Made by a program: the position numbers and the translations under genes. A stretch of 64,000 nt of DNA. Origin: JAVJST01 sp040219295 (lineage in GTDB: Bacteria; Pseudomonadota; Alphaproteobacteria; Rhodospirillales; Casp-alpha2). The stretch lies in the NCBI GenBank assembly GCA_040219295.1, contig JAVJST010000008.1, positions 186,001 to 250,000 on the forward strand, in the 5' to 3' direction. Below, piece after piece: positions 32,359 to 45,740 of this stretch (position 1 is its first letter; each line of letters begins with the position of its first letter). The notes under the pieces were generated by a model that saw only the letters and a list, made by a program, of their open reading frames with translations, was not told the origin of the DNA and did not search any database.

Positions 32359-33567
32359 ATGAAGATCAGGGAGTTCAAAACCTTCGTCGTCGGCAACCCG
32401 CCGCCTCGCCTCGGCGGCCGGTACTTCCTGTTCGTCAAGCTCATCACCGATGACGGCATCGAGGGGATCGGTGAATGCTACGTCGCGACCTTCGGGCCGA
32501 AGACCGTCGAGACGATGATCGCCGACGTCTGCGAGCGCCACGTGATCGGCGCCGACCCGCACCATGTCGAGAAACTGTGGCGCCGGGTCTACGGCTCGGG
32601 CTATTCGCTGCGGCCGGATATCTCGCTGGTCGGGGTCCTCAGCGGCATCGAGATGGCCTGCTGGGACATCGTCGGTAAGGCCGCCGGCAAGCCGGTCTAC
32701 GAACTGCTCGGCGGCATGGTGCACGACCGGCTCCGAACCTACACCTATCTCTATCCGGAATCGGGCGACGTGTACCCGGACCCGGACAAGCCGAACGTCT
32801 ACAACGATCCCGACATGGCCGCGGACGTCGCGCTGAAACGGGTCGAGGAAGGGTTCACCGCGGTGAAGTTCGACCCGGCCGGCCCCTACACTGTCTACGA
32901 CGGGCATCAGCCGACCATGGATGATCTCGACCTCTCGGAGCGTTTCTGCAAACGCATCCGCGAGGCTGTCGGCAACCGGGCGGACATGCTGTTCGGTACC
33001 CACGGCCAGTTCACCGCGTCGGGCGCGATCCGCCTCGCGCGGCGTCTAGAAGCCTACGACCCGTTGTGGTTCGAGGAACCCATGCCGCCCGACAACCCGG
33101 CCGAGATGGCGCGGGTCGCAGCACAAACGACGATTCCCATCGCCACCGGCGAACGCCTGGCGACCAAGTGGGAGTTCGCCCGCGTCATGGAGGCGCAGGC
33201 GGCATCGATCCTGCAGATGAACCTCGGCCGTGTCGGGGGCCTGCTGGAAGCGAAGAAGATCGCCGGGATAGCGGAAACCTTCCACTGCGTCATCGCGCCG
33301 CATCTTTACTGCGGCCCGATCGTTGGCGCGGCGAACATCCAGCTCTCGACCTGCTCGCCAAACTTCCTGATTCTCGAGAGCATCGAGCAGTGGGGCGGTT
33401 TCCACTCGGAACTACTGATGAAGCCGATCGCCTGGCAGGACGGCTATGTCATCCCGCCGGCGGAACCCGGCCTCGGTGTCGAACTGAACGAGGACGTCGC
33501 GCTTGCCCATCCGTACGAAGGCGACGAACTTCACCTGACCATGGCCCCCGATCCCCGGCTGCCGTAG
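32359..33567 (+). CDS. Mandelate racemase / muconate lactonizing family (enolase superfamily) dehydratase-like enzyme
   Basis: 402 residues. The N-terminal capping domain (1-120) is followed by the TIM-barrel part. Likely active-site elements are 'FTAVKFD' (Lys), 'FGTHGQF' (His at the end of a strand), 'WFEEPMPPDN' (metal Glu), 'ATGERL' (metal Glu) and 'APHLYCGP' (His). This set fits the acid-sugar dehydratase branch (galactonate/mannonate-like), which removes water from a sugar acid using Mg2+. The exact substrate is unknown. Coupled to the alcohol dehydrogenase gene upstream. Confidence 0.85.
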   Translation: MKIREFKTFVVGNPPPRLGGRYFLFVKLITDDGIEGIGECYVATFGPKTVETMIADVCERHVIGADPHHVEKLWRRVYGSGYSLRPDISLVGVLSGIEMACWDIVGKAAGKPVYELLGGMVHDRLRTYTYLYPESGDVYPDPDKPNVYNDPDMAADVALKRVEEGFTAVKFDPAGPYTVYDGHQPTMDDLDLSERFCKRIREAVGNRADMLFGTHGQFTASGAIRLARRLEAYDPLWFEEPMPPDNPAEMARVAAQTTIPIATGERLATKWEFARVMEAQAASILQMNLGRVGGLLEAKKIAGIAETFHCVIAPHLYCGPIVGAANIQLSTCSPNFLILESIEQWGGFHSELLMKPIAWQDGYVIPPAEPGLGVELNEDVALAHPYEGDELHLTMAPDPRLP

Positions 33568-33623
33568 CGCGATTTCACCCTCCACGACTTGACATTCCGG
33601 GCCATGGCGGCGGGAATGCCGGC

Positions 33624-35069
33624 ATGAACAGCAATGGCAACGAACCAACGATTCTGGGCTGGGAAGAGTGGATTTCCCTACCCGATCTCGGGCTTCCGGC
33701 GGTTGTCGCCAAGGTCGACACCGGCGCCAAGACAGCGGCCCTGCACGCGACCTCGATCGAGCCGTTCGGCTCTGAATCGAAACCCTACGTCCGCTTCAAG
33801 GTCCACCCGGTTCCCGACCACCCAGAGATCGAAATCGATTGTTCGGCCAAGGTCGTCGACCGGCGCGAGATCACCAGTTCCAACGGCGAGACCGAGCTCC
33901 GCTTCGTCATCGAGACCCCGGTCCGGATCGGCAACGCGACCTGGCCGATTGAGATCTCGCTGACCAACCGCGACAGCATGCAATACAAGATGCTGCTCGG
34001 CCGGCGCGCCATCGGCGACAGCATGATCGTCGATCCGAACCGCCGGAACCTGCAGCCGAAGCTCTCGTTCGATGCCTACGACAAGGTCAAGAAGTCGCGC
34101 GGCGTGAAGCGGCCGCTCAGGATCTGCCTGCTGACAAGGGAACCCAACAACTACACGTCCCGGCGCATCGTCCAGGCCGCCGAGGAACGCGGTCACGCCT
34201 GCGAGGTCATCCACACCACGCGGTGCTACATGAACATCAACGCCATGGCGCCGGAGGTTCATTACGATGACCGTGTACTGCCTCAGTACGACGCGGTGAT
34301 CCCGCGTATCGGTGCCTCGATCACCGCCTACGGCATGGCTGTCGTCCGCCAGTTCGATCTCATGGGCTCTTTCTGTATCAACAAGGCAATGGCCATCGGC
34401 GCTTCGCGAGACAAGCTCTACGCCCACCAGATCCTCGCCCAGCACCGCATCGACATGCCGGTAACCGCCTTCGCCCACTCGCCGCACGACACCAAGTCCC
34501 TGATCGAGATCGTCGGTGGCGCGCCGCTTATCGTGAAACTGATGGAGGGTACCCAGGGCAAGGGGGTCGTTCTCGGCGAAACCAAGAAGGCGGCCGAGAG
34601 CGTCATCGGCGCGTTCCGCGGTCTCAAGGCGGATTTCCTCGTGCAGGAGTTCATCAAGGAGGCCGGCGGCATCGATATGCGCTGCCTGGTCATCGGCGGC
34701 AAGGTGGTCGCTGCCATGGAACGGCGCGCCGCCGAGGGCGAGTTCCGCGCCAACGTCCATCAGGGCGGCGATGTGTTCCCGACCAAGATATCCAAGCAGG
34801 AACGCGCCATCGCCGTGAAGGCGGCGAAGGTCATGGGCCTCGGCATCGCCGGTGTCGATATCCTGCGTTCCGCGACCGGACCCAAGGTGCTCGAGATCAA
34901 CTCGTCACCCGGTTTCCAGGGAATCGAACGCGCCACCGGTCAGGATATCGCCGGACGCATGATCGAGTATGTCGAGGGCCGCGTGCGCGCTCGGACCAAG
35001 CCCAAGCCGGGCCGCAAGCCGACCAAGAAGGACATCCGGGAAGCCTTCGAGACCGTCAGCGAGGATTGA
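33624..35069 (+). CDS. rimK: RimB-RimK fusion: retropepsin-like protease domain plus ATP-grasp glutamate ligase
   Basis: 481 residues. Residues 1-150 are the DUF785/RimB domain ('ATP-dependent zinc protease' family) with the retropepsin-like motif Asp32-Thr-Gly in 'KVDTGAKTAAL'. Residues about 165-465 are RimK-type ATP-grasp: 'MLEGTQGKGV'-like glycine-rich loop, 'QEFIKEAGGIDMRCLVIGGKVVAAM', and metal ligands in 'VLEINSSPGFQGIE'. RimK adds glutamates to the C-terminus of ribosomal protein S6, and RimB trims them. Here both are on one chain. The tail (470-481) is basic and then acidic. Much longer open frame upstream is not coding; start ATG at 33624. Confidence 0.88.
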   Translation: MNSNGNEPTILGWEEWISLPDLGLPAVVAKVDTGAKTAALHATSIEPFGSESKPYVRFKVHPVPDHPEIEIDCSAKVVDRREITSSNGETELRFVIETPVRIGNATWPIEISLTNRDSMQYKMLLGRRAIGDSMIVDPNRRNLQPKLSFDAYDKVKKSRGVKRPLRICLLTREPNNYTSRRIVQAAEERGHACEVIHTTRCYMNINAMAPEVHYDDRVLPQYDAVIPRIGASITAYGMAVVRQFDLMGSFCINKAMAIGASRDKLYAHQILAQHRIDMPVTAFAHSPHDTKSLIEIVGGAPLIVKLMEGTQGKGVVLGETKKAAESVIGAFRGLKADFLVQEFIKEAGGIDMRCLVIGGKVVAAMERRAAEGEFRANVHQGGDVFPTKISKQERAIAVKAAKVMGLGIAGVDILRSATGPKVLEINSSPGFQGIERATGQDIAGRMIEYVEGRVRARTKPKPGRKPTKKDIREAFETVSED

Positions 35070-35281
35070 GTGCGGTTCAGTTTTTAGGAAATAATTCTTG
35101 ACACGCCGATCCGTCCGTGGCACGGTGTCATCGTAGTCGTCATCGGTGCGTTCGATGCGCCCGGACTCGCCGGACAAATGCTTATCCGGCGCCGCGGATC
35201 ATCCGAAATAGGCCGGAAGCCGAAAACGCCTTAAGAATCAGATGGTTGAGAATTGCGGCAAATGGACCGCGGATTTGCCGC

Positions 35282-35325
35282 AAATAGGCGGCGGATAGGC
35301 CGGAAATAGGCGGCGATTAGGCCGG
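35282..35325. repeat. Two tandem copies of a 22-bp GC-rich unit
   Basis: AAATAGGCGGCGGATAGGCCGG at 35282-35303 is followed directly by a copy at 35304-35325 with two changes near its middle. A shorter related piece (GAAATAGGCCGG) occurs at about 35203-35214. It lies directly after the carB stop, in the 258-bp gap between carB and rimK. Function unknown. Confidence 0.6.
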
Positions 35326-35327
35326 GA

Positions 35328-38600
<3,273 letters not shown>

Positions 38601-38602
38601 TC

Positions 38603-39832
38603 TTACTTCTTCTCCATCAAATCCACGAACCGCCCAAACAGGTAGTGGCTGTCGTGCGGACCGGGCGAGGCCTCCGGGTGGTACTGGACGGAAAACGCCG
38701 GCCTGCCTTCGGCGCGGATGCCCTCAAGGGTGCCGTCGAACAGCGAGGTGTGGGTCTCGACGACGCCGGCGGGCAGGCTGTCGCGGTCGACGCAGAAGCC
38801 GTGGTTTTGGCTGGTGATCTCGACCTTGCCGGTCACCAGGTCCTTGACCGGCTGATTGGCGCCGCGGTGGCCCATGTGCATCTTGTAGGTTTTGGCGCCG
38901 AGCGCGAGGGCGAACAGCTGATGGCCGAGGCAGATGCCGAACAACGGCTTGCCGCTCGCGAGCACGCCTTGGATCATCGGTACCGCGTACTCGCCGGTCG
39001 CCGCCGGATCGCCCGGGCCGTTCGAGAGGAACACGCCGTCGGGGTCGTGGCCGAGGATTTCCTCTGCGGTCGCGGTCGCCGGCACCACGGTGACCCGGCA
39101 GCCGGCGCTGGCGAGGCAGCGCAGGATGTTGTGCTTGGCGCCGAAATCGACGGCGACGACGTGGTGCTTCGGCGCGGTCTGATTGCCGTGACCGTCGGCC
39201 AGCGTCCATTCTGTCTCGTCCCACGAATAGGTCTGGGTGCAGCTCACTTCCTTGGCGAGATCCATGCCCTCGAGGCCGGGCCATTCGGCGGCCTGCGTGC
39301 GAAGCGCGGCGATATCGATGGTCTCGCCCTTGCCGGGTGCCGCCTGGATGACGCCGTGCGGCGCGCCTGAATCGCGGATCACCCGGGTCAGGCGCCGGGT
39401 ATCGACCCCGGTCACCGCGGGCAGGTCCATGGACTTCAGCCAGTCGTCGAGCGAGCGCGCGGCGCGCCAGTTGGAGTCGTCGGTGATATCGGCGCGCAGC
39501 ACCAGGCCGCGGGCCGCCGGGGTAATCGTCTCGATGTCTTCAGGGTTGGCGCCGACGTTGCCGATGTGCGGAAAGGTGAAGGTGATGATCTGGCCCGCGT
39601 AGCTCGGGTCGGTGAGGATTTCCTGGTAGCCAGTGATGGAGGTGTTGAAGCAGACCTCGGCGACGGCCGTCTTCTCGGCGCCCGCAGCGCGGCCCCAGAA
39701 CACCGTCCCGTCGGCCAGCACCAGCGCCGCGTCGGCGCCCGGCGGCCGCCGGAAACTGCCTGAATCGTCCCCCGAATCCACGGACGCTGGCATTTCAGCC
39801 TCGGCGTCGGCGGATGAGGGCGCGTCTGTCAT
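38603..39832 (-). CDS. carA: Carbamoyl-phosphate synthase, small (glutaminase) subunit
   Basis: 409 residues. The N-terminal CPSase_sm_chain domain (about 35-165) contains 'CFNTSITGYQEILTDPSY', and the C-terminal class I glutamine amidotransferase has the nucleophile Cys in 'GICLGHQLFALA' and His/Glu in 'QYHPEASPGP'. It feeds ammonia to CarB. The first 30 residues (Ser/Asp/Ala-rich) are an extension over E. coli CarA, and an internal ATG 13 codons in could be the true start. Divergent from yqeY over a 205-bp A+T-richer gap. Confidence 0.97.
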   Translation of the reverse strand: MTDAPSSADAEAEMPASVDSGDDSGSFRRPPGADAALVLADGTVFWGRAAGAEKTAVAEVCFNTSITGYQEILTDPSYAGQIITFTFPHIGNVGANPEDIETITPAARGLVLRADITDDSNWRAARSLDDWLKSMDLPAVTGVDTRRLTRVIRDSGAPHGVIQAAPGKGETIDIAALRTQAAEWPGLEGMDLAKEVSCTQTYSWDETEWTLADGHGNQTAPKHHVVAVDFGAKHNILRCLASAGCRVTVVPATATAEEILGHDPDGVFLSNGPGDPAATGEYAVPMIQGVLASGKPLFGICLGHQLFALALGAKTYKMHMGHRGANQPVKDLVTGKVEITSQNHGFCVDRDSLPAGVVETHTSLFDGTLEGIRAEGRPAFSVQYHPEASPGPHDSHYLFGRFVDLMEKK

Positions 39833-39971
39833 CTTGTCCGGATCTCCCGAATGCGCCGGTGGTCGAGGGGTCCGGCGCGTCGGAGTGACCTTTTAAGCAA
39901 ACTGATCACGATGGTCAAGCATCGTCGCAGATAAAATATTATTCAATTTCAATGCATTACAAGAGCACGAC

Positions 39972-39999
39972 TTGATTGCGTTCCCAATCGAGCTAGGTT
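39972..39999 (+). promoter_or_regulatory. Possible sigma70 promoter of yqeY
   Basis: TTGATT at 39972-39977 and TAGGTT at 39994-39999 with a 16-bp spacer lie 38 bp before the yqeY start, in the divergent carA/yqeY gap. The match is moderate and not otherwise supported. Confidence 0.3.
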
Positions 40000-40037
40000 A
40001 GGGTCCGTGCTTTCCGAAGTTACCCAAGGAGTTGCAG

Positions 40038-40496
40038 ATGCTGCGTGAGCAGATCAACGATGCCCTGAAGGTTGCCATGCGCGCCAAGGACGATGTCGGG
40101 CTTCGCACCGTGCGACTTATCATTGCGGCCCTCAAGGACCGCGACATCGCCGCGCGCGGCAACGGAAACTGTGAAGGAATCAGCGACGATGAGCTCCTCG
40201 GCATGCTCCAGTCGATGGTCAAGCAGCGAAAGGAGTCGATGCAGCTCTACGTCGATGGCGGCCGCCAGGAACTGGCCGACCAGGAAGCCGCCGAGATCAA
40301 GGTCATCGAACGCTTTCTGCCGCAGCAGCTCGGCGAGGACGAGATGGCCGAGGCCGTCTCGAACGCCATCAAATCGACGGGCGCCGGCGGCATCAAGGAC
40401 ATGGGTAAGGTCATGGGCGCGCTCAAGAGCGACTATGCCGGCCGCATGGACTTCTCGAAGGCCAGTCAGATCGTCAAGGAACGCCTGGCGACCTGA
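40038..40496 (+). CDS. GatB/YqeY domain protein
   Basis: 152 residues, a free-standing YqeY protein: helical, with 'LREQINDALKVAMRAKD' start and the C-terminal 'GAGGIKDMGKVMGALK' segment that matches the tail domain of GatB. Such proteins are thought to help tRNA-dependent amidation, but a clear activity is not known. AAGGAG lies 6 nt ahead of the ATG at 40038. Its place between carAB and dnaG-rpoD is common in Rhodospirillales-type genomes. Converges with the dioxygenase gene with 3 nt between stops. Confidence 0.93.
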   Translation: MLREQINDALKVAMRAKDDVGLRTVRLIIAALKDRDIAARGNGNCEGISDDELLGMLQSMVKQRKESMQLYVDGGRQELADQEAAEIKVIERFLPQQLGEDEMAEAVSNAIKSTGAGGIKDMGKVMGALKSDYAGRMDFSKASQIVKERLAT

Positions 40497-40499
40497 CGC

Positions 40500-41354
40500 C
40501 TAACCGCGCCAGCCTGAAATTCCGGTCGACTGGAACGTGGCCCGCCGCATCTCGCGGCGGTAGCCGGCGTAATCGTTGATGGCGTAGTGCTGGGTCGAAT
40601 AGTTGTCCCAGACCGCGATGGTGCCGGGCGACCAGCGCAGGCGGCACGCGTACTCCGGCAGGGTCGCCATTTCGAACAACTTGGCGAGAATCGGCCGGCT
40701 CTCCTCCTCGCTGAGGCCGTCGATCCGGAGCGTGTAGGTCGGATTGACATAGAGCGACTTCTCGCCGGTTCGTGGATGGGTCAGGACCGCCGGGTGGAAG
40801 CGTTCCTTGTCGGCTTCCGGGTCGCCGCGCCTGGTCGAACCCTTCATCGCCTGTTCCTCGACCGGCGGCGCCCACTTGACACCGTAGGGCTTGCCGACGT
40901 GGATCGCATCGCGGCCGTCGAGTAACAGTTTCAGCGGTTCCGGCAGCGCTGCCCAGGCGGCCCGCTGGTTGGCCCACAGGGTGTCGCCGCCGAAGGGCGG
41001 CACCTCGATGGCACAAAGCACCGAACCATTGGGCGGCTCCTCGATGAAGCTGAGATCGGTGTGCCAGCCGCCGCCGAAAACGCCTGTCCGCTCGTTGGCT
41101 TCCTTGATGACGTAGGTCATCTCGGGGTGTTCGGCCGGGCCCGGCCCGTACGGGTTGACGCACGGCGTGCCGAACACCTCGGTCAGCCGGTAATGCTGAC
41201 CGACATCGAGAAACTGGTCGCGGAACACGACCAGCAGGTAGCGGTCGAGCGCGTCGCGCAGCGCCGCGGCGAGATCGTCGGAAATCGGCTGGGTCAGGTC
41301 AACGCCGGTAATCTCGGCGCCGATGCCGCCGGTAATGGGGTGTTCCTCGATCAT
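40500..41354 (-). CDS. TauD/TfdA-family 2-oxoglutarate-dependent dioxygenase
   Basis: 284 residues from the ATG at 41354. The iron site is 'GGWHTDLSF' (HxD) and a distal His in 'STQHYAINDY', with a following Arg pair that can hold 2-oxoglutarate. The family hydroxylates small acids such as taurine, alkylsulfates or chlorophenoxyacetates, often to release sulfur or a side chain. The true substrate is unknown. It sits on the opposite strand between yqeY and dnaG. An in-frame start at 41423 would add 23 residues with no family likeness. Confidence 0.88.
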   Translation of the reverse strand: MIEEHPITGGIGAEITGVDLTQPISDDLAAALRDALDRYLLVVFRDQFLDVGQHYRLTEVFGTPCVNPYGPGPAEHPEMTYVIKEANERTGVFGGGWHTDLSFIEEPPNGSVLCAIEVPPFGGDTLWANQRAAWAALPEPLKLLLDGRDAIHVGKPYGVKWAPPVEEQAMKGSTRRGDPEADKERFHPAVLTHPRTGEKSLYVNPTYTLRIDGLSEEESRPILAKLFEMATLPEYACRLRWSPGTIAVWDNYSTQHYAINDYAGYRREMRRATFQSTGISGWRG

Positions 41355-41509
41355 CGGCGCAGTCTGCGCCGAATGCGACTTTCCCGGCAAGGCCTGTGGA
41401 TGAACCGGGAATTCCGGGTACAAAAGCCGTCACTGACCGCGAGCCGCGCTCTTTCGAATGTTGTATAAATAGATGATTCCGCCGAGGTCATTGGCGGCGA
41501 TGGGGTATC

Positions 41510-43330
41510 ATGGCCTTTTCACCCGCCTTTCTGGATGAACTCCGCGTGCGTTCGAGCCTGTCGGACGTGATCGGCAAGCGCGTGCAACTCAAGAAGGCCG
41601 GCGGGCGCGGCGAATGGTCCGGTCTCTGCCCGTTCCACAATGAAAAGACGCCGTCGTTCACGGTCAGCGACGACAAGGGCTTCTACCACTGCTTCGGTTG
41701 CGGTGAGCACGGCAGCGTGTTCGACTTCGTCATGAAGACCGAAGGCCTGTCGTTCCCGGAAGCGGTCGAGCGACTGGCCCACGACGCTGGCCTCGAGGTG
41801 CCACGCGACACACCCGAGGAACGCCGCCGCCAGGAAAAGCGCAAGACCCTGGTCGACGTGACCGAAGCCGCCGCGCAGTACTTCCAGCGCATGCTACGGA
41901 TGCCCGAGGGCAAGGCGGCGCTGGACTATCTGCACGGCCGCGGCGTCGATGACGAGACGATCCGCACTTTTCGGCTCGGCTTCGCGCCCGATGCCAGGGG
42001 CGCGCTCAAGGCCGCGCTGACCAAGGACGGTTTCACCGATGAGATGATGGTCGAGGCCGGCTTGCTGATCGTGCCGCCGGAGGAGCGCCAGGACCGCACG
42101 CCGTACGACCGCTTCCGGGGCCGGGTGATGTTTCCGATTGCCGACAAGCGCGGCAACGCCATCGCCTTCGGTGGCCGTGCGATGGGTGACGCCGAGCCCA
42201 AGTATCTGAACTCGCCTGAAACGCCGATCTTCCACAAGGGCCGGGTTCTCTACGCGCTCGACCATGCGCTGGCGCCGGCCCGCAAGTCGGGAAGGCTGAT
42301 CGTCTGCGAAGGCTACATGGACGTCATCGCGTTGCATCGCGCCGGCATCGCCGAAGCGGTCGCGCCGCTCGGCACCGCGTTGACCGAGGAGCACCTGACC
42401 GAGTTGTGGCGCGTGGTGCCGGAGCCGCTGCTGTGTTTCGACGGCGACAACGCCGGGCAACGCGCCGCGGGCCGCGCCGCCGAACGCGCCCTGCCCGCAC
42501 TCAAGGCCGGGATTGGCCTCCGGTTTGCAGAACTACCGAAAGGTCACGATCCGGATACGCTGATCCGCGACCGCGGCACCAACGCCATGGAACACGTCAT
42601 CGCCGCCGCCCAGCCGCTGTCCGAGATCATTTGGCGCATGGAACTGGGCGAGCGGGCGCCGACGACGCCAGAGGGCCGCGCGGCGCTTCAAAGCCGGCTG
42701 TCCAATCATACCCGGCGGATCGAGGACCCCTCGGTTCGCGGCCAGTTCACTCAGACCTTCAAGGACCGGATATGGCAGCTCGGCCGGACCGGCGGCAGGA
42801 AGGGCCAACAAAGGGACAAGGCGGACCCGGCGTCCTTAACCCTCAGCGGGCCGCAGACCGGACACGGCGATCCCGTTCGCCGGCGCCTCGAAATCCTGCT
42901 CGCGTGCCTGATCAATCACCCCGAAATCTATGACACGGTGGGCGAGAAATTGGGCGCCCTGGACTTTTCGAAGGCCGGACCGGACCTTGACAACCTGCGG
43001 CAACAGGCCTTAAAGACGCTGGCCCGGGAAACCGGGCTTGAAACCGGGGCATTGGCGGACCATTTGACACACTTGGGACTGGGCGCGGCGTTGACGTCGT
43101 TGACCGCTGGAAGTGTCTTGCTGGATGCATATTTTGCCCGTTCCGAGGCACCGCTCGACGAAGCGCTGTCCGGCTGGAACGAGACGTATGCGCTGTTACG
43201 CGCCGGTGACCTGATGGACGAAATACGCGAGGCGGAACAAGTGCTTGCGGAAGAGTTCTCTGATGAGGCCTGGCAGCGCGTTAAAGCGTTGAAGCAGCAA
43301 CAGCATCAGAACAACCAGGACGGCATCTGA
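41510..43330 (+). CDS. dnaG: DNA primase
   Basis: 606 residues. Zinc-binding CHC2 domain with Cys40, His43, Cys61 and Cys64 ('CPFHNEKTPSF', 'YHCFGCG'), a catalytic core with the Toprim motif 'IVCEGYMDVIAL' near 264-275 and 'LCFDGDNAGQRA' near 305-317, and a C-terminal helicase-binding part. It makes RNA primers at the replication fork. Upstream of rpoD, the classic macromolecular-synthesis order. Confidence 0.97.
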   Translation: MAFSPAFLDELRVRSSLSDVIGKRVQLKKAGGRGEWSGLCPFHNEKTPSFTVSDDKGFYHCFGCGEHGSVFDFVMKTEGLSFPEAVERLAHDAGLEVPRDTPEERRRQEKRKTLVDVTEAAAQYFQRMLRMPEGKAALDYLHGRGVDDETIRTFRLGFAPDARGALKAALTKDGFTDEMMVEAGLLIVPPEERQDRTPYDRFRGRVMFPIADKRGNAIAFGGRAMGDAEPKYLNSPETPIFHKGRVLYALDHALAPARKSGRLIVCEGYMDVIALHRAGIAEAVAPLGTALTEEHLTELWRVVPEPLLCFDGDNAGQRAAGRAAERALPALKAGIGLRFAELPKGHDPDTLIRDRGTNAMEHVIAAAQPLSEIIWRMELGERAPTTPEGRAALQSRLSNHTRRIEDPSVRGQFTQTFKDRIWQLGRTGGRKGQQRDKADPASLTLSGPQTGHGDPVRRRLEILLACLINHPEIYDTVGEKLGALDFSKAGPDLDNLRQQALKTLARETGLETGALADHLTHLGLGAALTSLTAGSVLLDAYFARSEAPLDEALSGWNETYALLRAGDLMDEIREAEQVLAEEFSDEAWQRVKALKQQQHQNNQDGI

Positions 43331-43343
43331 CCCCGAGACGGGG
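43331..43343 (+). other. Small hairpin right after the dnaG stop
   Basis: CCCCG-AGA-CGGGG begins at the base after the dnaG stop codon, with no T-run behind it. It may slow ribosomes or 3' exonucleases or mark mRNA processing between dnaG and rpoD, as happens in E. coli. Inference. Confidence 0.35.
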
Positions 43344-43418
43344 GGTCGTCCAGACGAGGAACTGACGTACCGGTCCGCCGGTCGCCGACGTTATAAAGAG
43401 ATTTTGGGGGCTAAAGAC

Positions 43419-45464
<2,046 letters not shown>

Positions 45465-45487
45465 GCCGATCGGAACGCGGAATTCGG

Positions 45488-45520
45488 AAGGGCCGGAGCG
45501 GATTTTCCCTCCGGCCTTTC
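45488..45520 (+). terminator. Intrinsic terminator of rpoD
   Basis: The 8-bp stem GGCCGGAG (45491-45498) / CTCCGGCC (45509-45516) with extra A-T pairs at its foot is followed by TTTCGTTT, 24 nt after the rpoD stop. Confidence 0.75.
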
Positions 45521-45531
45521 GTTTGCATGGT

Positions 45532-45608
45532 GGGCCTGTAGCTCAACTGGTTAGAGCGGACCGCTCATAACGGTTTGGTTGCGGGTTCGAGTCCTGCCAG
45601 GCCCACCA
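45532..45608 (+). tRNA. tRNA with anticodon CAU, most likely tRNA-Ile2 (lysidine type)
   Basis: The 77-nt sequence folds as a full cloverleaf: acceptor GGGCCTG/CAGGCCC, D stem GCTC/GAGC, anticodon stem GACCG/CGGTT with loop CTCATAA (anticodon CAT at its centre), T stem GCGGG/CCTGC with TTCGAGT, and an encoded CCA. CAU may be elongator Met or Ile2. The C4-G69 and C5-G68 pairs in the acceptor stem are identity points for TilS lysidine formation in E. coli, which favours Ile2. It lacks the unpaired first base of initiator tRNA. Confidence 0.93.
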
Positions 45609-45642
45609 CGCAGATGACGTTGGAACGCCGCGTCGAAGCTGC

Positions 45643-45657
45643 TTTACTAAAGATTAA
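45643..45657. promoter_or_regulatory. Weak CtrA-like box ahead of the glycan cluster
   Basis: TTTA-N7-TTAA, followed by CCA, is one base off the CtrA consensus and lies 84 bp before the first gene of the glycan cluster. The TTAACCA part also resembles the alternative CtrA half-site TTAACCAT. Chance is possible. Confidence 0.25.
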
Positions 45658-45740
45658 CCACGTTCACGCCATGTTCACGGGCGGGCCAAGGCGACGATGT
45701 TCGTCGCGGCGAACTGTGGCCGTTTCGGAGAACCGATCCG

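Noticed and set aside
35282..35325. A CRISPR-like array in the carB-rimK gap.
   Set aside because: Only two full copies, directly adjacent, with no spacers and no cas genes.
43404..43418. TTG at 43404 as the rpoD start.
   Set aside because: It lies on or before the GGGGG ribosome site; TTG 43419 has the proper distance and gives the usual N-terminus.
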